A DNA stretch of 64,000 nt, taken from NCBI RefSeq assembly GCF_009857135.1, contig NZ_CP047318.1:5642001-5706000 (forward strand). The letters are read 5' to 3'. Position 1 is the stretch's first letter; each line of letters begins with the position of its first letter. The notes under the pieces were generated by a model. It was not told the DNA's origin and searched no databases. It saw only the letters and a list, made by a program, of their open reading frames with translations. The DNA comes from Streptomyces sp. HM190. Its GTDB lineage: Bacteria > Actinomycetota > Actinomycetes > Streptomycetales > Streptomycetaceae. This document shows positions 29,595 to 40,100 of this stretch, piece by piece. A program made the translations under genes and the position numbers.

Positions 29595-32500
29595 ATGAAT
29601 ACGTACGGGGGGAGACGTCGGCTGCGCGCAGCCGGCGTGGTGCTCGCCACAGCCATGGCGCTGGTGGCGAGTACAGCCGGTCATGCCACGGCAGTGGCCG
29701 GCGGGCGTGCCGACGCGTCGGCCGTCGACGCAACCAAGTCCGGCAAGGCCGGCAAGGGGGCCGAGGCCGCCGACACGGGCGGGGCGGCCGACGGCACCGG
29801 GGACGCCGCAACGGGCGAGGACACCAGGGCGCTGGCCAAGGCCGCACGCACGGGCAAGCCGGTGGAGATCGTCTCGCTGCGCGGTGAGAGCAGCGAGGTG
29901 TTCGCGACGCCGGAGGGCGACCTGGAGGCCCGCGAACATCTGCGTCCGGTGCGCACACGGGTGGACGGCGAGTGGCGGGACATCGACACCACGCTGACGC
30001 GCGGCGCCGACGGAACGGTCGCGCCCAAGGCCACCACGGTCGGGCTGACGTTCTCGGGCGGGGGTACGGACCCGCTGGTACGGATGACGAAGAACGGCCG
30101 CGAACTCGCGTTGACCTGGCCCAAGAAGCTGCCCGTCCCGGAGCTGGGCGGGAACACCGTCACGTATCCGGACGTGCTGCCCGACGTCGATCTGCGGATG
30201 ACGGCCCAGCAGGACGGCTTCACCCAGCTCCTGGTCGTCAAGTCGGCCGAGGCCGCGGCGAGCAGCGACCTGGACGAACTCCGGCTGACGCTGGACGCCG
30301 ACGGCATGCGGGTCGAGGAGACCAGCACCGGTGGCCTGGCCGCGATCGACGAGGGTGCCCAAAGCGCGGTCTTCGAGGCCCCTCGCCCGGTGATGTGGGA
30401 CTCCAGCGACAAGGCACCCGACGACAAGGCCCCCGACGCGGGGGAGCGGTCCGCGACGCGCTCCGCGGAGCAGGGCGCCTCGACGATGTCGTCGTTCTCG
30501 GGACCGCGCGCCGGGGCCACCACGACGACCGTCACGAACGGCCCCGCCACCGCTACCGCCGAGGACGGCGGGGACGCCCCGGAGGCCGTCGCCGCCGAGT
30601 CCGCGAACGTCGCCGCGGTCGGTGTGGACGTGCCCACCGCACAGGACGCCCTGGTACTGACGCCCGACCGGGACGTGCTCCGCGGCAAGGACACGGTGTA
30701 CCCCGTCTTCATCGACCCCCAGTTCTACTCCCCGAAGGCCACCGCCTGGACGATGGCCTCCAAGTACTGGGCGTCGTCACCGCAGTGGAAGTTCAACGGC
30801 GAGTCGGACGCGGGCCTCGGGTACTGCAACTGGGCCTACTGCGCCCCGCACGACACCAAGCGGCTCTTCTACCGCATCCCGACCTCGAAGTTCGCGGGCC
30901 GGAGCGTGCTGGAGGCCGAGTTCGTGGTCCGCAACACCTGGTCGGCGTCCTGCTCCGACCGGAGCGTGGAGCTGTGGCGCACCAAGGACATCTCCTCGTC
31001 GACGACCTGGAACTCCCAGAACGCGTCCGGCTTCTGGATCGACCACCTCAAGACCGAGTCGTTCGCCTACGGGTTCACGGGCTGCGCCGCCAAGGACGCC
31101 GAGTTCAACGTGAAGTCCGCGATTCAGCAGGCGGCGGACAGGAAGTGGTCGACGATGACCTTCGGCATGAAGGCGGCCAGCGAGTCCGACGGCTACGGCT
31201 GGAAGCGGTTCTCGGACGACGCCTTCCTGCGGGTGCGCTACAACCGGCCGCCGCCGCAGGTGAAGATGTCGCAGCTGGTCATGGAGTACGGCGGGACGTG
31301 CAAGAAGCCCGAGAACGCCCCGCGCGTGCGCACCCTGGGCACGATCCGCGCGAACGATGTCACCGACCCCGACGGCGACGACGTCAAGGTCGAGTTCCGG
31401 GCGAGCTGGGACACCGGCGACGGCAAGGGCTCGGTCACCCGCTGGCGTTCGGGGCTGACCAAGGCGAAGAAGTCCGGCTCGGACTTCGTGATCAGCCTGC
31501 CGTCCGCCGTTCCCCCCAACAAGACGGTGAACTGGTACGTCCAGTCCTACGACGGCGCCCAGTACTCGCCCTGGTCGTACACCGGTGACGCGACGTCCTG
31601 CTACTTCGTGTACGACACCGGCGTGCCGAAGGCGCCGAGCATCTCCTCCGCCCTCTACCCGGCCTCCGATCCGGAGGACCCCGAGGACCCCTGGTACGAC
31701 GGAGTGGGCCAGTACGGCAACTTCGTGATCACCGGCGCCGTCTCCGACGTGACGAAGTACTGGTACGGCGTCAACGGCGACCCGGTCGCCGCCAACACGG
31801 TCACCACCTCGGGCGGCGCGGCCAGGACCGTCCCGGTGCTGCCGCTCAAGCCCGGTCTGAACACCTTCACCGCGCGGTCCTTCGACGCCGCCGGCAACGG
31901 CTCCGAGATCCGCACCTACCAGTTCCGCGTCAAGGCGGGACAGCTGGAACGCGCCAACTGGTCGATGGACGAGGCGGCCGGTGCCACCCAGGCGGCGGGC
32001 AGCGCACCCGAGCAGCCCGCGACGCTGTACGGCGGCCCGACACGGAACGTGGACGGCAAGATCGGCAAGGCGGTGCAGTTCGACGGCGTCGACGACTACG
32101 CCGCCACCGACATCGCCACGATCAACACCGATGTGAGCTTCACGGTGTCGGCGTGGGTGAAGCTGTCGTCGCTACCGTCCCACGGAGCGGTGGTCGCCTC
32201 CCAGCGGGGCAACGAGGCGCCCGGCTTCGAGCTGTACTACTCCAAGGGATACGACCGCTGGGTGTTCAACCAGTACAGCTCGGACAGCACCAGCGCCACT
32301 CCCGTCCGGGTCATGCAGCCCGCCGCGGGCGGGGCCAAGGTCGGGGAGTGGACCCATCTGGTCGGTGTGTACGCCCTCGGGGAGCAGCAGTTGAAGCTGT
32401 TCGTCAACGGCACGCTGGCCGGGACCACGGAGTACACCAGGGCGTGGAACGCGCGGCGCGGCATGATGATCGGCGGCAGCGTCCTCAACGGCGCGGTGAC

Positions 32501-34019
32501 CTCGTTCTTCCCCGGCGTCATCGACGAGGTGAGGACCTACGAGAAGCCGCTGTCGGCGGCCGAGGTGTCGGACCTCTACACCTCGAACTCGATCGGCGCG
32601 GGCCGTCCCGCCCGAGCGGCCTTCTCCATGGACGACGCCGCCGACGCCACCACGCTGAGCGGCCGGGCCGATGTGAACCCCGCGGTCCTCAAGGGCGGGG
32701 CGACCACCGGCGGGGCGGGCGTGGACGGCAACGCGCTCACCCTGGACGGCACGGACGACTACGCCGTCACCAGCGGCCCGCACATCAACACGTCGTACAG
32801 CTACGCCATCTCCGCCTGGGTGAAGCTGCCGAAGACGAAGCCGAACCACGCCGCGACGGTCGCCACGCAGATCGGCGCCAAGGTCACGGGTCCGGAGCTC
32901 TACTACTCCCCTGCCCACGACCGCTGGGTGTTCAGCCAGCACAGCGCCGACACCGCCGACTCCACCGTGGTGCGGGCCATGCAGCCGACGGGCACGACCG
33001 CGTACGGAGGTGAGTGGACGCACCTGGTCGGTGTCCAGGACACCGTGGCCGACAAGCTCTCGCTGTACGTCAACGGGACCCTGGCCGGCACCACCGCCAT
33101 GACCAGCACCTGGTACGCCGGGGGTGCGGTGCAGATCGGGGCCAGCGCATTCGACCGTACGCCCACCTCGTTCTTCCCCGGCCAGATCGACGATGTACGG
33201 CTCTACGACCGTCCGGTGTCCGCCGGTGAGGCGCAGCAGCTGTTCAAGCAGCGCGCCGTGGTCAAGGGCCGCTGGAAGTTCGAGACGGCCGCCGGTACGC
33301 CGCCGACGTCTCCGGACGCCTCCGCCTCCGCCAATGCCATGACCCTCTACAACGGTGCCCAGACGGGCTCGGGCTGGGTCGACGGCGCGGTCACCCTCGA
33401 CGGTACCGACGACTACGCCGCGGCGCCCGTCGTCCCGGTCGACACCGGTGCCAGCTTTACCGTCAGCGCCTACGTCCAGGCGGCCGCGACCCCGACCGGT
33501 CCCGTCACCGTGGTCAGCGCACCGGGAGCCAGGAAGAGCGCGTTCGCGGTGCGCTACGAACCCAGCGCCGATCCGGCCACGGATCCCGGCCGCTGGCGGA
33601 TCGCCACGGCCGACTCCGACAGCGACACCGCCGCGGTCTCCGACGTCGGCAACGGCATGTTCTACAGCCCCACCGACTGGAACCACCTGGCCCTGGTCTA
33701 CGACGGGTTCTCCAAGGAGGTCCGCCTCTACGTCAACGGCGAGCTCCAGGAGACCGCCTGCGCCGACGCCGACGACGACGGCGTGCAGGACGACGCGGGC
33801 TGCGCCGACGTGGTCTCGTGGGCCGACGACGTACTGACGTACAAGGCCGCGAAGACACTGCAGCTCGGCCGGGACACGACGGGCACCACGTCGGGTCAGT
33901 ACTTCCCCGGCTCGCTCTCCGACGTCTGGGTCTTCCAGGGCGCGCTGACCGAGACGCAGATCGATCACCTCGCGGTCGGCATGCCGGGCGTCGAGACCGC
34001 CGTCCCCAGCGGCGACTGA
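29595..34019 (+). CDS. Secreted LamG-domain protein of the RHS locus
   Basis: This 1474-residue protein has a Sec-type signal peptide (RRRLRAAGVVLATAMALVAS, then a GHATA-like cleavage region). A Gly/Asp/Ala-rich spacer follows, then a DNRLRE-like beta domain (about 370-545, with aromatic YWASSPQWKF and paired cysteines) and a fibronectin-like stretch. Three LamG/concanavalin-like domains come last, starting near residues 785, 1005 and 1225, each with the FDGVDDY/LDGTDDY opening and a VDGTLAGTT-like strand. LamG folds bind carbohydrates or proteins. Such proteins commonly precede RHS toxin genes in Streptomyces, and this one ends 129 bases before the RHS gene. It is probably an exported partner or adhesin. 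GGGGGA precedes the ATG. Confidence 0.88.
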   Translation: MNTYGGRRRLRAAGVVLATAMALVASTAGHATAVAGGRADASAVDATKSGKAGKGAEAADTGGAADGTGDAATGEDTRALAKAARTGKPVEIVSLRGESSEVFATPEGDLEAREHLRPVRTRVDGEWRDIDTTLTRGADGTVAPKATTVGLTFSGGGTDPLVRMTKNGRELALTWPKKLPVPELGGNTVTYPDVLPDVDLRMTAQQDGFTQLLVVKSAEAAASSDLDELRLTLDADGMRVEETSTGGLAAIDEGAQSAVFEAPRPVMWDSSDKAPDDKAPDAGERSATRSAEQGASTMSSFSGPRAGATTTTVTNGPATATAEDGGDAPEAVAAESANVAAVGVDVPTAQDALVLTPDRDVLRGKDTVYPVFIDPQFYSPKATAWTMASKYWASSPQWKFNGESDAGLGYCNWAYCAPHDTKRLFYRIPTSKFAGRSVLEAEFVVRNTWSASCSDRSVELWRTKDISSSTTWNSQNASGFWIDHLKTESFAYGFTGCAAKDAEFNVKSAIQQAADRKWSTMTFGMKAASESDGYGWKRFSDDAFLRVRYNRPPPQVKMSQLVMEYGGTCKKPENAPRVRTLGTIRANDVTDPDGDDVKVEFRASWDTGDGKGSVTRWRSGLTKAKKSGSDFVISLPSAVPPNKTVNWYVQSYDGAQYSPWSYTGDATSCYFVYDTGVPKAPSISSALYPASDPEDPEDPWYDGVGQYGNFVITGAVSDVTKYWYGVNGDPVAANTVTTSGGAARTVPVLPLKPGLNTFTARSFDAAGNGSEIRTYQFRVKAGQLERANWSMDEAAGATQAAGSAPEQPATLYGGPTRNVDGKIGKAVQFDGVDDYAATDIATINTDVSFTVSAWVKLSSLPSHGAVVASQRGNEAPGFELYYSKGYDRWVFNQYSSDSTSATPVRVMQPAAGGAKVGEWTHLVGVYALGEQQLKLFVNGTLAGTTEYTRAWNARRGMMIGGSVLNGAVTSFFPGVIDEVRTYEKPLSAAEVSDLYTSNSIGAGRPARAAFSMDDAADATTLSGRADVNPAVLKGGATTGGAGVDGNALTLDGTDDYAVTSGPHINTSYSYAISAWVKLPKTKPNHAATVATQIGAKVTGPELYYSPAHDRWVFSQHSADTADSTVVRAMQPTGTTAYGGEWTHLVGVQDTVADKLSLYVNGTLAGTTAMTSTWYAGGAVQIGASAFDRTPTSFFPGQIDDVRLYDRPVSAGEAQQLFKQRAVVKGRWKFETAAGTPPTSPDASASANAMTLYNGAQTGSGWVDGAVTLDGTDDYAAAPVVPVDTGASFTVSAYVQAAATPTGPVTVVSAPGARKSAFAVRYEPSADPATDPGRWRIATADSDSDTAAVSDVGNGMFYSPTDWNHLALVYDGFSKEVRLYVNGELQETACADADDDGVQDDAGCADVVSWADDVLTYKAAKTLQLGRDTTGTTSGQYFPGSLSDVWVFQGALTETQIDHLAVGMPGVETAVPSGD

Positions 34020-34148
34020 CCGGCTCACTCCTCGGGAACGGGGCCCGCCGCCGCACACGGCCGGCCCTGTTCCCGACCGACGTCCTCGCTCCGCCGTGCA
34101 TGGCTCTCCCCTGCCGCGCGGAGCACTCACCAGGAGAGAACACAAGCG

Positions 34149-37100
34149 ATGAAGTCAACACCGCGCAGGAGAACAGGCAGGCCCTGGCGCCAGGTGGCCC
34201 TGGCCACGGCCGCCGTGCTGACCGGCACCCTCATACAGGCCTCCGGCGCGCCCGCCGTGGCCCAGGCGTGGCAGAAGCCCGCGCTGCCGAAGGCGGAGAA
34301 GCCGGTCGCCGGCGGCCCGGCGGGCAAGGCCGTGCCGCGCAAGGTCATGAAGGGTCCCCGCACCCCCGCCGAGGCCCCGGCCACCGCCTGGCCGAAGGCC
34401 ACCGCCGCGACGGTGACCCTGGACAAGGACGCCACCCAGGTCAAGGGCACCCCGCTCACCCTGGACACCCGCGGGACCAGGGCCAAGGACGCCGCCGACG
34501 GCAGCTACACCGTCCGTGTCCTCTCCAGGAAGGCCGCGCGCAAGACCGGCGTGGACGGGCCCGTCTTCACCGTGACACCCGGTGAGGCCGGCACCCCTCG
34601 CGCGGGCAAGGTTCGTGCCGGGCTCGACTACTCCTCCTTCGCCGGCCTCTACGGCGGCAACTACGCCTCCCGCCTCACCCTCGTCCAGCTGCCCGCCTGC
34701 GCCCTGACGACACCGCAGAAGAAGCAGTGCCGTGCCGCGCGTCCGGTGACGACCGTCAACAACGCCGACAAGCAGACCCTGACCGCGAAGTCGGTCTCCC
34801 TCAGCTCCGGCTCGGCGACCGTGCTGGCGGCCACCACCTCGGCGAGCAGCGACAAGGGCGACTACAAAGCCACGTCCCTGTCGCCCTCCTCGACCTGGAA
34901 CACGGACCTGAGCAGCGGCTCGTTCGCCTGGGCGTACGACATGGCGGTGCCCAAGGTGCCCGGCGGGCTGACGCCGCAGGTCGGGTTGTCGTACTCGTCC
35001 GGCGGTGTCGACGGCCGGACCGGCAACAGCAACAACCAGGCATCCTGGGTCGGCGACGGCTTCGACCTGGCGCCCGGCTTCATCGAGCGCAGCTACAAGA
35101 GCTGCGAGAAGGACGGGGCGACCAACGCCGACGGGAAGGAGCCGGGCGACCTGTGCTGGGCGTACGACAACGCCACCCTGTCGCTGAACGGCTCCGGCGG
35201 TGAGCTGGTGCCGAACGGCACCAACTCCTGGAAGCTGCAGAACGACGACGGCACGAAGGTCGACCGGCTCTACGGTTCCACCGACAACGTGCGGTCCAAC
35301 GGAGCCCGCGACGACGAGTACTGGCGGGTCACCACCCCCGACGGCACCCGCTACTACTTCGGCTACAACCGGTTGCCCGGCTGGGCCGGCGGCAACGAGA
35401 CCACGGACTCGACGTGGACGGTGCCGGTCTTCGGCAACAACGCCGACGAGCCCTGCCACGCCTCCACGTTCGCCGCGTCCTGGTGCCAGCAGGGCTGGCG
35501 CTGGAACCTGGACTACGTCGTGGACCGGCGCGGCAACGCGGTCGCGTACTACTACGACAAGGAGACCAACTCCTACGGCCGCAACCTCAAGGCCGCCGAC
35601 GACACCCCGTACGAACGCGGCGGCACCCTGGACCGCGTCGAGTACGGGCTGAAGTCCAACGCCATGTACTCGGCGAAGGCGCTGGCCAAGGCCGACTTCA
35701 CCAGCAGCGAGCGCTGCATACCCGACAGCTCCACCACCTGCTCGTCCATCTCCACGGACTCCCCGTACTGGTACGACACCCCCTGGGACCTGAACTGCGA
35801 GGAGGGTAAGGACTGCGACAACGGCCGGTACTCCCCGGCGTTCTTCACCCGCAAGCGCCTCACCGAGGTCGCCACCCAGGTGTACGACGGCAGCGGCTAC
35901 AAGAACGTCGACTCCTGGAAGCTGACCCACCGCTGGGGCATGGCCGACACCGACTACCAGCTGCTGCTCGACTCCGTCCAGCGCACCGGCCATGACGGCA
36001 CGTCCTCGATCACCCTGCCGAAGACCACCTTCGCCTACAAGCAGCTCGCCAACCGGCTCGACAGGACCGGCGACGGCTACGCCCCCTTCATCAAGTCCCG
36101 GCTGTCCACGATCGCCGACGACTCCGGCGGCCAGATCGACGTCAACTACTCGGCCCCCGTCTGCGACTTCGACGCGCTGCCGACCCCGCAGACCAACACC
36201 ACCCGCTGCTTCCCGCAGTACATCGGCGGCAGTTCGAGCGACGACCCCGAGCTGCAGTGGTTCAACAAGTATGTCGTCGACTCGGTCACCTCGACCGACC
36301 GCACGGGCGGCTCGCCCGACCAGGTCACCCAGTACGACTACCTGGACGGCGCCGCCTGGCACTACGACGATGACGACGGCATGTCCAAGGCGAAGCTGCG
36401 GACCTGGTCGCAGTGGCGCGGATACGGCCACGTACGGGTGCGCACGGGAGGCCAGGGCGGCGCCTCGGCCATGAAGACGCAGACCGACTCGTACTTCCTG
36501 CGCGGCATGGACGGCGACCGCAAGGACCCCTCCGGCGGCACCAAGTCCGTCAGCGTCACCCTGGGCGACGGCGAGGGCGACCCGATCACCGACCACGAGT
36601 CGCAGGCCGGTTTCGCGTACAGGACCGTCACCTACTCCGGGCCGGGCGGCAAGGTCCTCGGGAAGACGGTGAGCCGGCCCTGGCACAAGGAGACGGCGAA
36701 GAAGGTCCGTGACTGGGGCACCGTCACCGCCAACTTCACCGGCACCGCTTCCACCAGGTCGTGGACCTCGCTGGACGACGGCGCGGGCGCCAAGTGGCGG
36801 ATCACCTCGGTTTCCGAGGCCCACGACCCCGCCACGGGTCTCGTCGTGCAGAGCGAGGACCTGGGCGACACGACGACCGCCTCCGACAACCAGTGCACCC
36901 GCACCACCTATGTCGAGGGCAGCGTGCCGCTGGCCACCCCGGCCCGGGTCGAGACGGTCGCCACGGCGTGCGACGCCACCACCAGCCGTCCGGCCGACGT
37001 CATCTCCGACGTCCGCACCGCCTACGACGGCGGGGCCTACGGCGTCGCGGCGACCAAGGGCGACCCCACCAGGACGGCGAAACTCAAGACGTACAACGGC

Positions 37101-40100
37101 ACCACCGCGGTCTATCTGGAGTCCAGCTCCACCTTCGACGGCTACGGCCGGGCGCTGACCACCACCGACCTCACCGCCGACGTCACGGTCACCTCCTCCG
37201 GCGTGCTCACCAGGACCGCCCGCAGCGGCGGACGGACCACCACCACCGCGTACAACCCCACCACGGGCTTCCCGACGAGCAGCACGGTGACCACCCCGCC
37301 GGCCACGGCCGGGGACAGCGCCACCACCCAGACCTCGACCACGACCTACGAGGCACTGCGCGGGCTGCCGCTCACCGAGACCGACACCAACGGCAAGGTC
37401 ACCTCCTACGCGTACGACGCGCTGGGCCGCGTCACCAAGGTGTGGCTGCCGGACCGGACGACGGGCCAGACCCCGAGCAGCGAGTTCACCTACACCATCA
37501 CCGACGGCAAGCCGGTGGCGGTGGGGACGAAGACCATCGGCAACTCGGGTGCGCAGGACACCTCCTACACCCTCTACGACGGCCTCCTCCGCCCCCGCCA
37601 GACGCAGTCGCCCGGCCCGGACGGCGGAACGCTCCTCGCGGACACCTTTTATGACGAACGCGGCCTGAAGACCAAGGAGTTCGCCACCTACTACATCACC
37701 ACCGCGCCGTCGACGACGCTCTTCAAGCCCGCCGACGCGCTGAGCGTGGAGACCCAGAACCGGTACACCTACGACGGCCTCGGCCGGGTGACCGAGCTGA
37801 AGGCGATCGCCGGCAACGGCGACGGCGGAAAGGTCCTCGGCGTCACGAAGACCCTCTACGGCGGCGACCGCACCACGGTCATCCCGCCCGTCGGCGGCAC
37901 CGCGCAGACCGCCGTCACCGACGCCCGCGGCCGCACCACCGAACTGCGCCTGCTGCACTCCCGTTCCGCGGACGCCGCCTACGACACCACGTCGTACGAC
38001 TACTCGCCGCGCGGTGAGCTGACCAAGGTCACCGACCCGGCGGGCAACTCCTGGACGTGGACGTACGACCTGATGGGCCGGCTCACCGACACCACCGACC
38101 CGGACAAGGGCGCCGGTCACCTGGAGTACGACGACAGGTCCCTGATGACCCTCTCCAGGAACGCCAAGGGTGTCCTGGCCCACGTCTACGACGGCCTCGG
38201 CCGCAAGACCGAGATGCGGGACAACTCCTCGTCCGGGACGCTGCGCGCCAAGTGGGTCTACGACACCATCAGCGGCGCCAAGGGCCAGCTCGCCTCCAGC
38301 TCCCGCTTCAGCGGCGGCCAGGAGTACAAGTCGAGCGTGGTCGCCTACGACCGGCTGTACCGCCCGCTGCGCACCTCCGTCACCATCCCGTCCTCCGAGG
38401 GCGACCTCCAGGGCACCTACCTCTCGGCGACCAGCTACAACGCGTCGGGCACGGTGCAGGGCATCGGTTACCCCAAGGCCGGTGACCTGGCCGCCAACAC
38501 GGTCACCTACACCTACGAGGACGGCACGCTGCGGCCCGTCGGGATCAGCGGCCCACTGAACCTGACCGCGAGCACCAAGTACAGCCTCACCGGCAAGCCG
38601 CTGCAGTACTCCATGGCCGCGAACGGCGGCAAGGCGACGTACGAGACCAACACCTACGAATTCGGCACCCAGCGGCTGGCCACCTCGCGGGTGGACCGCC
38701 AGGACATCGCGGGTGTGGACCAGCTCAACACCTACACCTACGACGAGGCGGGCAATGTCCTGTCCGTCTCGGACACCTCCCGCTCCGGCACCGACAACCA
38801 GTGCTTCAGCTACGACCACCTCGGCCGGGTGAAGGAGGCATGGGCCCAGTCGACCACCGGCTGTGTCGCCACTCCCACCACGGACGCGGTGGGCGGACCG
38901 GCCCCGTACTGGACGTCCTACACCTACGACAAGGTCGGCAACCGGCTCACCGAGACCCAGCACGCCACCGCGGCCGGCGGCTCCGACACCAAGCGGGAGT
39001 ACCACTACCCGGACCCGGGTGCCGAGCGCCCGCACGCGGTGACCTCGGTGGACAACACCGCCGGGACCGTCAAGTCCCGCGACAGCTTCACCTACGACGA
39101 CGTGGGCAACACGCGCACCCGACTGCTGAGCGACGGCACCTCCCAGACCCTGGACTGGGACACCGAGGGCCATCTGACCAAGGTCACCGAACCCGTGGAG
39201 GGCGGCAGCGACAAGATCACCGAGTACCTGTACGACTCGGAGGGCAACCGGCTGATCGGCCGGACCCCGACCGAGACGACGCTGTACCTCGGCCCCACGG
39301 AGATCACCCTGGCCAAGGGGTCCACAGCCCCCAAGGCCACCCGGTACTTCGACCTCGGCGGCGGTCACACCGCCGTCCAGGCCAACGACGGGAAGATCTC
39401 CTTCACCCTGGCCGACCACCACGGCACGGCGCAGCTGTCCGTGGACGCCACCACCCAGGCCCTGACCCAGCGCCGCACCCTGCCGTTCGGCGGGCCGCGC
39501 GGCACCGAGCCGACGTCCTGGACCGGCACCAAGGGCTTCGTCGGCGGCACCATCGACAAGGCCACCGGCCTCACCCACCTGGGCGCACGCGAGTACGACC
39601 CCACCCTGGGCCGCTTCCTGTCGGTCGACCCCGTCTTCACCGACAGCGACCCGCAGCAGATGCACGGCTACACCTACGCCAACAACAACCCGCTCACCCA
39701 CTCCGACCCGGCGGGCACGGAGATCGGGTCCAGGCCCAACTCCTGCCAGTACGACCTCAAGTACTGCAGCAAGCACACCCAGAAAGAGGTCGGCTACGAC
39801 GCGAAGTCGGGCACGACCGACTACCGCCGGGGCAACATCTACAAGCGCTCCCAGGCGGCGAAGAAGCACTGGGTGGCGGCGAACACCCCGGTGTCGAACG
39901 ACCTCGATCACCTGGCGGACGACTACTGGTCCCCCAGGATGAACGGGGAGTTCACGGACGACTTCTGGTACAACCCGGTCTACGAGTCGTCCCAGAAGGG
40001 CCGGGAGGGCACCGCCTGCTTCGGGCGCGAGGGATGCCGGCAGGCCTACCTGTACGTGCTGCACGGCGGCAAGGACGTCGAGAAGGCCAAGGAGATCGCG